Assembly (NCBI RefSeq): GCF_000714815.1
Contig: NZ_JMIH01000023.1
Location: forward strand, 310,001-374,000
Source of the DNA: Anditalea andensis
GTDB lineage: Bacteria; Bacteroidota; Bacteroidia; Cytophagales; Cyclobacteriaceae
Length of the DNA stretch: 64,000 bases
Reading direction: 5' to 3'
A program made the position numbers and the translations under genes. Below the pieces are notes generated by a model. That model was not told where the DNA came from, did not search any database, and worked only from the letters and a program-made list of their open reading frames with translations. Shown piece after piece: positions 49,480 to 58,603 of this stretch (positions within the stretch are counted from its first letter, which is position 1; the number at the start of each line of letters is the position of its first letter).

Positions 49480-50646
49480 TCAGCGAATGCTAATTTTCAT
49501 CGTCTGCATTTTTAGTTGAAAATCATCAAGCCAGATTTTGATGGTGTCGTTCAAGTCGTTTGCGGTCACATCGACATGCCTAAAATCGAGCTCCTGTTGT
49601 TTTATGTATTCAACGTTTTCAGGTTTTACGAAACCGTCAATCGGCGTAACTGTCCTGTACTCGTTTATCGGTTTCAGGAAGATATAGCCGTCGCAGAAAT
49701 CTCTGAGGGAAAAATCTGTGTACCCGTACTGGTAGACAGCATTTATCCCTTTCAGTTCTCCCAACAAGGTTCCCTTTGTGTCGATGCCAAAGGGATAAAC
49801 GTGCCTGTTCTCCCGTATTGAAAATAGGCTGTCAAGAACCCCGTCCAAGGGTAAAACTTGGTTGTCGTAACCATTTCTGTCGTACCAAGGACCATGGATA
49901 AAAACCGTCATTGTCCGGTCGCCCAATTTGTTCTTTACAAGATTCCCCATTCTTTCTTTTTCATAGCCAATCAGGGTTTTGTCCTTTATGATTGGTTGGA
50001 GATACCCGGTAAAAGCATGGTGTATACCGCAATGGATCAATGCTTTTTGGCTTTTTTCGATGACTTCTTTGTCAACCGCATAAGCAGAATAGCCTTCGTT
50101 TTCTTCAAAATCACCCTTTGATTTGAAGACTTTCTTCATTATGTCGGGGTTGCTGTAATCTTCCTCAGACTGGACGAAACTAAAATCCATATCGTCTTCG
50201 ATTCCGAAGATTCTGAATCTTGGGGCGTCCACCGCAAGCTTACTGTTTAATTCCCAAGCTGCTTTATAGATATCCAGATACTCCTGGTAACCCCAGTGCC
50301 AAACCGAATTGAACGTGATTTGCCTTGCTAACTCTTCACTATATGTACTGCCGGATATCAGTTCATTGATCATGCCGGTGTCGGAATACCTGATAAACTC
50401 TGTGCCGAGATTGTAAACACCGTTTTCATAAAGCACCGGAATCAAATCTTTAATGAGTTCCACCTGTTCCTTGATGAAATGATTCTCACCGATAAAAATT
50501 ACCTGATGGGTTCGGAATTTCTCAACGATATACTGCTCAGGTGATAGGCTGTGGCTTTTAATCGATTTCACCAAAGTTTCATTTTCTTTTTTGTTTACAC
50601 AAGAAAAAAACATGATAATCAATCCTATCGTTATCGTGCTTTTCAT
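49480..50646 (-). CDS. Lipoprotein with ChaN/TraB/erythromycin-esterase-like domain
   Basis: A 388-residue predicted lipoprotein; MKSTITIGLIIMFFSC gives the lipid Cys16 and sets the start at 50646, although the frame is open to 50736. The body begins QVIFIGENHFIKEQVELIKDL and continues LGTEFIRYSDTG, a pattern of the EreA/ChaN/TraB (Tiki-like) fold with the GEnH motif. Members include haem-binding lipoproteins, metalloproteases and esterases, so the activity is open. The same strand carries the LuxR-type regulator 120 bases upstream. Its place beside a peptide cassette could mean peptide release, immunity or an unrelated role. Confidence 0.65.
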   Translation of the reverse strand: MKSTITIGLIIMFFSCVNKKENETLVKSIKSHSLSPEQYIVEKFRTHQVIFIGENHFIKEQVELIKDLIPVLYENGVYNLGTEFIRYSDTGMINELISGSTYSEELARQITFNSVWHWGYQEYLDIYKAAWELNSKLAVDAPRFRIFGIEDDMDFSFVQSEEDYSNPDIMKKVFKSKGDFEENEGYSAYAVDKEVIEKSQKALIHCGIHHAFTGYLQPIIKDKTLIGYEKERMGNLVKNKLGDRTMTVFIHGPWYDRNGYDNQVLPLDGVLDSLFSIRENRHVYPFGIDTKGTLLGELKGINAVYQYGYTDFSLRDFCDGYIFLKPINEYRTVTPIDGFVKPENVEYIKQQELDFRHVDVTANDLNDTIKIWLDDFQLKMQTMKISIR

Positions 50647-50765
50647 TCTAACCAACCGTACGGTATTTCTGCCTTTATGTTTTACTACCATTAGATTACT
50701 AAGTGGGACAACCCCGTAATAGCGTGCATTATTCATTCGGTATGCTTATAATCCGATTAACTTTG

Positions 50766-51458
50766 TTATCGGACAAAGAGACTGGGCATGCGGCAATTCC
50801 CAGTTAAACTGTTACGGCAAAAAACGCGGCATATTCCATTTTTCGCCGCGAAACTCGCCAGCTCCCGCCTGTTCCTTAAATCAAAATCGAACAGAATTCT
50901 TGTAACATACGTTTCGACGGTCCTCAGGCTAAGCCCCACACCCTGTGCAATTGAGGAATTAGGCCTGCCTTTACAAATTCCGATTAGGATATCGATTTGC
51001 CGTGCGGATAACGGCGACAAGATTGAGGCTTGGCGATTGCCAGAGGCCCGTGACTTAAAATCCGCCATTTTCAGGTACGCAGATGCCGGGGAAAAAAAGG
51101 CTTCTTTGCGAGCAGGTATGTCCAATGCATGACGCATGGATACTGTATTTTTTGGAAGGAAACCGGAAACACCGTGTTCAGCGACATTCCTAAAAAGCGG
51201 ACCATGGTAGAAATCACTTATAATATAAAGCGGTATATCAGGATGTGTTTTCCGGATTGCATCAATCAGCCCGGTTGGTTCCACGTTTTTAGAAAATAGC
51301 TCTAAAAATATAATTTCAGGTTTTTTTTTCCCTAGTCCGTGAAATAGCTGGTCCGGTTCTTCCGCACAAAATACAGGTTTGCCAAGTTTTCGCTCAAAAA
51401 ATAACCTGAAAGAGGAAATGAACGACATATCGCTATCATATAAGAAGATATATTTCAT
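50766..51458 (-). CDS. LuxR/NarL-type regulator with phosphomimetic-like receiver
   Basis: A 230-residue protein with an N-terminal receiver-like domain and a C-terminal LuxR helix-turn-helix (LSARQIDILIGICKGRPNSSIAQGVGLSLRTVETYVTRIL, about residues 148-190). In the receiver the expected phospho-Asp is Glu53 in EIIFLELFSK, while the acidic pair at residues 8 and 10 and the Lys in GFLPKNT are kept. Glu in this place often mimics phosphorylation. It diverges from the outer-membrane protein gene and probably controls the cassette. Confidence 0.8.
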   Translation of the reverse strand: MKYIFLYDSDMSFISSFRLFFERKLGKPVFCAEEPDQLFHGLGKKKPEIIFLELFSKNVEPTGLIDAIRKTHPDIPLYIISDFYHGPLFRNVAEHGVSGFLPKNTVSMRHALDIPARKEAFFSPASAYLKMADFKSRASGNRQASILSPLSARQIDILIGICKGRPNSSIAQGVGLSLRTVETYVTRILFDFDLRNRRELASFAAKNGICRVFCRNSLTGNCRMPSLFVR

Positions 51459-51667
51459 GGTATAATGGATAAAGTTCAGAACATATACATAAAGTTATAT
51501 AAAAAGGGCTAAAGTAAAGATACAATAGTTCCGATAATGACAAGATTATTTTTTCAATGGCAATGTGTCGTACTTTCACTATAACTCTGGAAGAAAAGGA
51601 ATGCTAACTTCGATTTATGATAGCTCTCCTCGTTTATCGGCTTGGATTAGGGCATAAGGATACCAAG

Positions 51668-54079
51668 ATGAAAAGCAAACTGATGTTAAAATTTATGATA
51701 ATGGTCTTTCCGTTCATAACGTTAACTCTTGAAAATTTGACCGCACAGATCCAACACCGATACCGGATTGTGGATGAGCACGGAAATAGTATCGAATCTG
51801 CCATTGTAAGGATTTTCGAAATGCCTGACTCTACCCTCGTCCAAACATTGGTAACTGATACATCTGGGGTTGTCAACTTAGAGCTTTTGGTTGGGCTTAA
51901 ATACTGGGTCGCATTCAGCAGGATTGGGTTTAAGAACACCTCATTATTTATCGATGGTGCTGTGCAAAAACCACAGGATGTCATCCTGATTTATGATGAT
52001 AGCCACCTTCTAGCCGAGGTGGAAGTCTTTGCAAATAGACCATTAGTAAGAAAGACAGCAGACCGGGTTATCGTTGATATTGGGAGAAGCCCTCTAGCGC
52101 AAGGCAGGAATGGCTACGAATCGCTTTCGCTGTTGCCCGGTGTCATTGTCAGCACAGATGACGATATCAGGATTGGAGCCAAGTCCGGAGCCAGGGTAAT
52201 GATCGGCAACCGGCTACTGAGACTATCGGGCGAAGAGCTCAGGAATTATCTCCAGGCGTTAAGAGCGGAAGACATCAGCAGCATAGAGGTAATTGCCAGA
52301 CCCCCGGCCTCCTTTGATGCAGAAGGTTCGGGAGGAATTATAAAGATAAACATGAGAAGGAACACCAATAGCGGTTACAACGGTACCGTTTCAACCAACT
52401 TTTCTCATGGAAGATACAGCCGGTTTTCAGGGGCGGCGACATCCAGTGTAAGGACGGAAAAACTTGAAGCACAGGCATCACTGAATATACCGCATTCCGT
52501 CAACTATCGGCAAACGGATATAGGGAGATCGCAATGGAATAGCTCCGAAAGATTCGAGAGTTCCTCTTTTTACAGAAGCGGTAATGCAGCCTTCAACTAC
52601 CGAATGGGCTTGAACTTTTATCCCGGGAAAAACCATACACTCGGTTTGGAGGCATCGGGTTCCTTCCTAAACGAAAAAGTAAAGGCGATGTCCGCTGATG
52701 GAACTTTTGCTTCAAGCGGCACCGTCGACTCCATAATGCGGTACAGCAATTTCCCCGATACGAGAGAAAAGGGTTTGTTTGATCTGGGGCTCAATTACCG
52801 GTGGGACGTCGATTCAGCGGGGGGAGCTCTTGAGCTGCTTGGAAACCATTACAGCTCCAAATCAGAGCGAACAACTTACTATTCGTCCAACTTTTATGAC
52901 ACGCAAGGCAGCATGCTGAGAAGCATCTTGAGATATTCAGACCTCGGAACTAATATGGATATTTCCACCATCCAAGGAGACTTTTCAAAAAATATCGTTC
53001 AGTTTGTTACCCTGCGTACAGGTGCCAAATTTTCGCGGGTTGGAACAAGAGGAGACAACTGCTACAAAAATTTTGATGGAGAGGGTGAATGGCAACCAGA
53101 CAGCATCCTTTCGAACGGTCTTTCCTATTCTGAGAAAGTCTATGCGGGATACGCTTCTGCAACACTGACCATGGCATCTACTGAGATTCAAGCCGGATTA
53201 AGGGTTGAGAGGACGGACATGAAAACCAGATCGCTGGGAGACAACCAGGAATTCGGCAACTTGTATACAAATTTTTTTCCAAGTGTTTTCTTAAAGCAGG
53301 AGATCACCGAAAGGCAATACATCTCCGTTAATTATACCAGACGGATACTGAGACCGCCTTATCAAGCACTGAATCCATACAGAATCCTCGTCAACGAGAA
53401 TACGATGTCCGAAGGTAACCCGTATCTACGGCCCCAGCTAAGTCACAACTTTGCATTTTCTTATTCCCCCGATCCTGACTTTGAGATCACATTATCCTAC
53501 GACAGTCAGACTGACGTTTTCGGCGACACCGAACTGGGATCTTCTTTGAAGACCATCGTTACTACGGGAAACATAGCGGAAGCGAAAGATGCCACGCTTG
53601 ATATTTTCTGGTCCAAAGATTTCACTCAGTGGTGGACCAGTATGAATAACCTGAGCGGTACCTATAACCGATTCAGGAATGATTATTTTGATAGACATGC
53701 TAAATTTCTCTTCGCCACAACGAACAATACTTTTTCAGTCAGTCCGGTTTTTACCTTCCAGTTCAATGGCCGCCTGTTCACTAAAGGCGTTGACAGATAC
53801 TACACCATACTGATGAATTCATGGGTGTTTGATGTTGGGACTATGGTGCGATTGATGGATAGGAGACTGGTAATGACAATGGGTGTAAATGACATATTCC
53901 ATAGGGACGGAAATCGGCGGCTAAGCATGGACAATGGCACTTTCCAATCGATTACCCATTCGAAATGGGACACTAGACGGGCATATATCGGCTTGACGTG
54001 GCAGTTCAGAAACGACTACCGGGCTGTCAGAGGAATTAAAAGAAGCAACCAGGAAGAGGTCAATAGAACTTGGAATTAA
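51668..54079 (+). CDS. Outer-membrane beta-barrel protein (TonB-receptor-like, OMP_b-brl_3 type)
   Basis: An 803-residue outer-membrane protein. The signal peptide starts MKSKLMLKFMIMVFPFITL and ends near TAQ; an AAGGA lies 7 bases before this ATG, so 51668 is preferred over 51617. A carboxypeptidase-regulatory-like beta domain (about residues 28-110) precedes a plug domain with GYESLSLLPGVIVS and ASFDAEGSGGIIKINM. A large beta barrel follows, ending in a typical aromatic C-terminus. It could import something, act as receptor, or serve the export or immunity of the peptide encoded just downstream. The region appears less AT-rich than the core. Confidence 0.8.
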   Translation: MKSKLMLKFMIMVFPFITLTLENLTAQIQHRYRIVDEHGNSIESAIVRIFEMPDSTLVQTLVTDTSGVVNLELLVGLKYWVAFSRIGFKNTSLFIDGAVQKPQDVILIYDDSHLLAEVEVFANRPLVRKTADRVIVDIGRSPLAQGRNGYESLSLLPGVIVSTDDDIRIGAKSGARVMIGNRLLRLSGEELRNYLQALRAEDISSIEVIARPPASFDAEGSGGIIKINMRRNTNSGYNGTVSTNFSHGRYSRFSGAATSSVRTEKLEAQASLNIPHSVNYRQTDIGRSQWNSSERFESSSFYRSGNAAFNYRMGLNFYPGKNHTLGLEASGSFLNEKVKAMSADGTFASSGTVDSIMRYSNFPDTREKGLFDLGLNYRWDVDSAGGALELLGNHYSSKSERTTYYSSNFYDTQGSMLRSILRYSDLGTNMDISTIQGDFSKNIVQFVTLRTGAKFSRVGTRGDNCYKNFDGEGEWQPDSILSNGLSYSEKVYAGYASATLTMASTEIQAGLRVERTDMKTRSLGDNQEFGNLYTNFFPSVFLKQEITERQYISVNYTRRILRPPYQALNPYRILVNENTMSEGNPYLRPQLSHNFAFSYSPDPDFEITLSYDSQTDVFGDTELGSSLKTIVTTGNIAEAKDATLDIFWSKDFTQWWTSMNNLSGTYNRFRNDYFDRHAKFLFATTNNTFSVSPVFTFQFNGRLFTKGVDRYYTILMNSWVFDVGTMVRLMDRRLVMTMGVNDIFHRDGNRRLSMDNGTFQSITHSKWDTRRAYIGLTWQFRNDYRAVRGIKRSNQEEVNRTWN

Positions 54080-54178
54080 TGCAGCCGACCAGATGTCGGT
54101 ACGATGGAAGATAATGACGAAAAAAGCGGATGCCGAAAAGCTTAAAGAGTAGGCGGTTATTATTAAAACTATAAAGTT

Positions 54179-54376
54179 ATGTTCACTTCAAAGTATGCCA
54201 ATTCAGTTATGCAGGACGTTGCAAAACTAGAAAAATTTGCGAACGACGCAGAATTCTTATTAGATGCCGAAATGAAATCCATCATGGGTGGGTTGGATGA
54301 ATCGGCGGCTTGTAACGGTGGCTGCAAAAGGTATTGCATCACTGGCCAGGTTTCTACACCTGATGCAACATTTTAA
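54179..54376 (+). CDS. RiPP precursor peptide with double-glycine leader
   Basis: A 65-residue peptide. The leader residues 1-38 end in AEMKSIMGG and match the double-glycine signature: Leu at -12, Glu at -8, Met at -7, Ile at -4, Gly at -2 and -1 (Gly37-Gly38). The predicted core is 27 residues from LDESAAC to DATF, with Cys45, Cys49 and Cys53 spaced C-x3-C-x3-C in CNGGCKRYC. A second Gly-Gly (47-48) lies between the first two cysteines and is not at a cleavage consensus. It precedes a hairpin and the radical SAM maturase. It resembles the GG-leader peptides paired with radical SAM enzymes in Bacteroidota, but I do not recognise this core. Confidence 0.85.
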   Translation: MFTSKYANSVMQDVAKLEKFANDAEFLLDAEMKSIMGGLDESAACNGGCKRYCITGQVSTPDATF

Positions 54377-54384
54377 ACTATTTG

Positions 54385-54413
54385 CCAGGATAAGGGCCTA
54401 CGCCCTTTCCTGG
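54385..54413 (+). promoter_or_regulatory. Hairpin between precursor and maturase genes
   Basis: CCAGGA (54385-54390) with TCCTGG (54408-54413) and AGGGC (54393-54397) with GCCCT (54402-54406) form a two-part stem with a small internal loop and a 4-base apex. It begins 8 bases after the precursor stop. It is followed only by TATTATT, so partial termination or protection of the precursor message is more likely than full termination. Confidence 0.55.
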
Positions 54414-54441
54414 TATTATTAAGCCATTTAACCAAAACATT

Positions 54442-55911
54442 ATGAAAGTTAGCTTCAACCCATATTATATACTTAAGCCTGATAACGGTAGGGCACTGCT
54501 CATGGACAAAGAGATTTACAGGGATATTCCGGAAGGGATGGATAAAGGTTTCGAAGCTCTGATTCATCCTGTCCATGCAATGATCCTTAGCTTTTTTCAT
54601 CATACAGACGTTGAAAAAGGTATTGATAATGCGGCAAATTCTCTCGGAATAAGTTGCGAAGCCGTCGCTTCGTTTGTAAACAAGCTTATAGAAAATGACC
54701 ACGCCTTTGAGATCAATGTGTTGGGATACACCTGTGTTTTTCCGAGGCGAACCTTGATCGAATCCTCTAAACCTCCTTCGGCGAGATACAATCCACAGGA
54801 TTTTGTATATGACAAGCTGGACATGCGGCTTAAGAGGCACAGCAGCCCGACAGATATAACATTGATGATTAATACCCGTTGTGCGACAGATTGTATCTAC
54901 TGCTATGCGGATCGCCGCAAGTTGATGGACTGCCGGATACCGCTCGCCAGATTGGAAGAGCTTATCGAAGAGGCCGGGAAATTCAAGGCAAGATCATTTG
55001 AAATCATCGGGGGCGAGTTCTTTGTGTACAAGCACTGGAAAAAAGTGCTGACAATGCTTGTAAAGAATGGTTTTGATCCTTATATATCCACGAAAATTCC
55101 GCTTTCGGAAAACAGTGTCCAATTTCTTGCAGACATAGGGGTGTACGACATCCAGATTTCCTTAGATACCCTTATAAACAAAAATCTTCAGAAAATCCTA
55201 CAGGTCAATAATAACTATAGTAAACGAATGATGGATACTTTGGATTTACTCGAGATGTACAACGTCCCGGTAAGTATCCATACCATCCTGAACAAAGAAA
55301 ATGAGACAGCCGAAGATATGAGATCGGTATATGAGTTTATCGACGGCAAAAAAAACATCAACAGTTGGCGAGTAGAGCTGGCAGGACCTACGATGTATCT
55401 TGGCTGCAATGCTTTCGACCGTTACCGAAATACAAAAACCAGCGTGGAAGAGGTATATCAATTTTTCGACAGCATCAAAGAGAAAGACCTAGGTTATAAG
55501 CTTTCTTTTGGAGGGACACACCCGGATAATGTCAACACTAACGCCGTTCCACAACAGAAGAAAGGTGAGCGGCCAGCCTGTACAGCGAATTATTCAAAGA
55601 TATTCATACTTCCCGACGGAAAAGTGACAATCTGTGAAGAGCTTTATTGGCATCCTACATTTATCATTGGTGACGTCCTGCAAAATACCATCCAAGAAAT
55701 CTGGAATTCAGACTTCGCAGCATATCTCTATAAAATTCCCCAAGCGCATATTCCGGGAGACAGCCCATGTAGCGGTTGCAGCTATTACAGCAGTTGCCGT
55801 GACCAGAGCCAAAGCTGCTGGCGTGACATCATCAAGGGATATGGAGACGATAAATGGCACTATCCAGATGTCAATTGCGAATTTGCACCTCAAATCATTA
55901 ACCACGTCTAA
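54442..55911 (+). CDS. Radical SAM/SPASM peptide maturase
   Basis: A 489-residue enzyme predicted to modify the precursor core. The N-terminal 110 residues look like a RiPP recognition element of the PqqD kind (IHPVHAMILSFF... ISCEAVASFVNKLIENDHAF). The radical SAM 4Fe-4S site is Cys147-x3-Cys151-x2-Cys154 in CATDCIYCYADRRK, and the SAM-binding GGE is at 190-192. The C-terminal SPASM domain has Cys in PACTANYSKI, GKVTICEE, and the run CSGCSYYSSCRDQSQSC. Such enzymes install thioether (sactipeptide/ranthipeptide) or carbon-carbon cross-links; which one here is unknown. It is 15 bases from the ABC exporter gene. Confidence 0.93.
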   Translation: MKVSFNPYYILKPDNGRALLMDKEIYRDIPEGMDKGFEALIHPVHAMILSFFHHTDVEKGIDNAANSLGISCEAVASFVNKLIENDHAFEINVLGYTCVFPRRTLIESSKPPSARYNPQDFVYDKLDMRLKRHSSPTDITLMINTRCATDCIYCYADRRKLMDCRIPLARLEELIEEAGKFKARSFEIIGGEFFVYKHWKKVLTMLVKNGFDPYISTKIPLSENSVQFLADIGVYDIQISLDTLINKNLQKILQVNNNYSKRMMDTLDLLEMYNVPVSIHTILNKENETAEDMRSVYEFIDGKKNINSWRVELAGPTMYLGCNAFDRYRNTKTSVEEVYQFFDSIKEKDLGYKLSFGGTHPDNVNTNAVPQQKKGERPACTANYSKIFILPDGKVTICEELYWHPTFIIGDVLQNTIQEIWNSDFAAYLYKIPQAHIPGDSPCSGCSYYSSCRDQSQSCWRDIIKGYGDDKWHYPDVNCEFAPQIINHV

Positions 55912-55926
55912 TCAAACCCCAAGGAT

Positions 55927-58143
55927 ATGGCATTCCCTTTTGTGCGTCAGCACGATATCATGGACTGTGGGGTCGCATGCCTGAAAATGGTCATGCAATT
56001 CTACGGTTCCAATTATCCCATGGAGTATATCAGGGAAAAAACTTATATAAATCGTGAAGGGATAAGCCTGTTGGCCATCAGGAACGCAGCGGAGGAGCTG
56101 GGATTCAAAACTGTGTCGGCAAAGTGCAGTGTTGAAAATCTTAAGGAAAGTGTTGTATTGCCCTGTATTATCCACTGGAACCAAACACATTATGTGGTGG
56201 TATACGGAATTAAACATTCAAAAAGTGAGAAAAAAGACTATTTTAGAATTGCCGATCCGTCACATGGACGTGTTACCATCGATGAAGAATCGTTTTTAAG
56301 ATCTTGGTTGCCTGAAACACACGATAAGGGTATCGTGTTATGTATGGTCCCTGCAGGCGTAGCTCAGGCAGAAAACGGGAAATTCAATCGGGCGGGTGGT
56401 GGCCTAAAGCATAGCATCAAATACCTTATGGAACATAAGAGGTACTTATTCCGACTTTTTACCGGCATGCTGGCAGCTAGCCTTTTGACATTGGTTTTCC
56501 CCCTACTTACCCAGTTACTTGTTGATAGGGGAATAGGGGAAGCAAACATAAAAGTCATTTATCTCATCCTGATATCCCAATTCTTTGTTTATCTCGGGGC
56601 AATGGCTATAGAAATCATACAAAATTGGCTTCTTTTGCATGTCAACATTCGTATAAGCCTAAGCATAGTTTCCGACTTTCTAAAGAAGCTTTTGGGATTG
56701 CCGATCTCTTTTTTTGATTCAAAAGCAGTAGGAGATATTACTCAACGGATTAATGATCATTACAGAATCGAAAATTTCCTCACCAAGACCATACTTGCTG
56801 CTTTATTCTCTTTCATAAACCTAGTCATGTTCTCCATAGTTCTGACCTTGTACTATTGGAAAGTGGCCGTCGTTTTCCTCATACTGAATACCATTGGTTT
56901 GCTTTGGGTGATCCGCTTTCAACAAAAGAGGAAAATATTGGATTACATCCGGTTCCAAAGGAGCCGAACTATCCAGGACAATCTTATCGAAATGATAGTA
57001 GGAATGCAGGAAATCAAACTTTTCGGAGGTGAAAACGACCGGCGCAGGCGATGGGAGAAGCTCCAAATAAAGATGTTCGACCTCAATACGGCGAGTCTGA
57101 AATTGGAACAATACCAGCGCGTGGGTTTTCTTTCCCTCTCGTATTTAAGATATCTCCTCATCTCCTTTATCACGGCGATGGCTGTCGTTGAAGGGAGATT
57201 GAGTTTAGGGGTCATGCTGAGTATCTCATATATCTTGGGGCAGACGAACAGTCCCCTCGAACAGATCGTTGGTTTTTTTAAGTCCGCACAGGAGGCTAAA
57301 CTGAGCATGGAGCGGATGCGGGAGATCCATGACCTGAGGCCCGAGCAAGACCATCCAAAAAAAAAATGTGCACAAGAAGGTGATTTCCGAGGAGATATCC
57401 AATTGGAGGGGGTGTCTTTCCGTTATGGGGATGCCTCTTCAGCTTCGGTGCTGAGCAAGATCAATCTTACGATTCCACACGGGAAGGTAACGGCGATTGT
57501 AGGCCCTAGCGGAGGGGGTAAGACTACTCTTGTCAAACTGTTGCTAGCTTTTTACGAACCCCTGGAAGGCACTATAAAAATCGCGGGACGGAGTATAAGC
57601 AGCATACCTGTCATGAGCTGGCGGAGTGCATGCGGGACGGTAATGCAGGATGGCTATATCTTTTCAGACTCGATAGAACGCAACATAGCTGTAGATGGTA
57701 AGAAAACGGACGAGCAACGTATGGCCCGAGCATTGGAAGTCTCCAACCTTTTGGAGCTGGTTGAAGCATTGCCCCTTGGTCTACAAACCAAGATAGGGGC
57801 CAACGGCCTAGGGTTGAGTGGGGGACAGAAACAACGCATCCTGATAGCAAGGGCACTTTACAAATCACCCGACATTTTTTTTCTTGATGAGGCTACAAGT
57901 GCGCTGGATGCCAACAATGAGCGATCTATCGTTCAAAAACTTGCAGGGGTCCTTGAGAATAAAACCGTTGTCGTTATCGCACACCGCTTGAGCACGGTGA
58001 AATATGCTGACCAGATAGTAGTGCTCAATAATGGAACGATATCCGAAATCGGCACCCACGATCAATTAATAAGGAACAGAGCATATTATTACTGCCTAGT
58101 AAAGAACCAGCTTGAAATAGATTTGGGTTATGAGAACGTCTAA
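55927..58143 (+). CDS. C39-peptidase ABC exporter
   Basis: A 738-residue peptidase-containing ABC transporter. The N-terminal C39 peptidase has Gln8, Cys14 (RQHDIMDCGVACLKMV), His88 (QTHYVVVYG) and Asp110 (IADPSHG), all needed to cut after Gly-Gly. Six transmembrane helices occupy about residues 160-440. The ATPase has Walker A VGPSGGGKTT near residue 525, signature LSGGQKQR near 629, Walker B FFLDEATSALD near 652 and the H-loop VIAHRLS near 685. It fits the leader of the precursor two genes upstream. Its last 14 bases overlap the next gene. Confidence 0.95.
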   Translation: MAFPFVRQHDIMDCGVACLKMVMQFYGSNYPMEYIREKTYINREGISLLAIRNAAEELGFKTVSAKCSVENLKESVVLPCIIHWNQTHYVVVYGIKHSKSEKKDYFRIADPSHGRVTIDEESFLRSWLPETHDKGIVLCMVPAGVAQAENGKFNRAGGGLKHSIKYLMEHKRYLFRLFTGMLAASLLTLVFPLLTQLLVDRGIGEANIKVIYLILISQFFVYLGAMAIEIIQNWLLLHVNIRISLSIVSDFLKKLLGLPISFFDSKAVGDITQRINDHYRIENFLTKTILAALFSFINLVMFSIVLTLYYWKVAVVFLILNTIGLLWVIRFQQKRKILDYIRFQRSRTIQDNLIEMIVGMQEIKLFGGENDRRRRWEKLQIKMFDLNTASLKLEQYQRVGFLSLSYLRYLLISFITAMAVVEGRLSLGVMLSISYILGQTNSPLEQIVGFFKSAQEAKLSMERMREIHDLRPEQDHPKKKCAQEGDFRGDIQLEGVSFRYGDASSASVLSKINLTIPHGKVTAIVGPSGGGKTTLVKLLLAFYEPLEGTIKIAGRSISSIPVMSWRSACGTVMQDGYIFSDSIERNIAVDGKKTDEQRMARALEVSNLLELVEALPLGLQTKIGANGLGLSGGQKQRILIARALYKSPDIFFLDEATSALDANNERSIVQKLAGVLENKTVVVIAHRLSTVKYADQIVVLNNGTISEIGTHDQLIRNRAYYYCLVKNQLEIDLGYENV

Positions 58144-58603
58144 CTTTAGCGAACATGAAAGTGATGCTGTTGAACAGGTAATCAAAGAACGGCCACCTTT
58201 TCTTGTTATGAACGGGAGCTTTTTTGTAGTATTGATTATCGCGGTTTCGATGGCTCTTTTGTCGCTGTATCGAGTCGATGGTATAACAGTCCACCAAGGA
58301 ATAATATACCGGAATCCATCAACGGGTGCGACAGAATTGAAATTAAATATATTGGAAGACCAAATTGCACCAATAAAAGCCGCATCCAAGATAACCGTCA
58401 GGTGTTTTTCGGATAACCGTGAAATTGCAACTTTGGATTCAATTTCAGTGGATTACGCGGAAGGAAATGGTTCACTGGCCCTTATTTTATCGGAAGATGG
58501 GCATAACTATATTAACCGGTTCATTTGGGAAGATGAAACCGTCGCGGTAAAGATATCTTTCAAGACCCCGGAACAGGCTATTTACAAACAACTGAAAAGA
58601 TGA
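58130..58603 (+). CDS. Shortened HlyD-like membrane protein
   Basis: A 157-residue protein whose first 50 residues look like the start of Bacteroidota HlyD-family adaptors: SEHESDAVEQVIKERPPFLV then one membrane helix (about residues 30-47). Full HlyD proteins have about 430 residues with a lipoyl domain and a long coiled-coil hairpin. Here the helix leads directly into a 100-residue beta-strand-like tail (LKLNILEDQIAPIKAASKI onward) resembling the C-terminal barrel. There is no frameshift remnant: the start overlaps the exporter by 14 bases and the stop overlaps the next start by 4, so it appears to be selected as a compact gene. Confidence 0.75.
   Translation: MRTSNFSEHESDAVEQVIKERPPFLVMNGSFFVVLIIAVSMALLSLYRVDGITVHQGIIYRNPSTGATELKLNILEDQIAPIKAASKITVRCFSDNREIATLDSISVDYAEGNGSLALILSEDGHNYINRFIWEDETVAVKISFKTPEQAIYKQLKR

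Noticed and set aside
54314-54322. The Gly-Gly inside CNGGC of the precursor as the C39 cleavage site
   Set aside because: The residues upstream of it do not fit the double-glycine leader pattern, whereas Gly37-Gly38 fits at -12, -8, -7 and -4.
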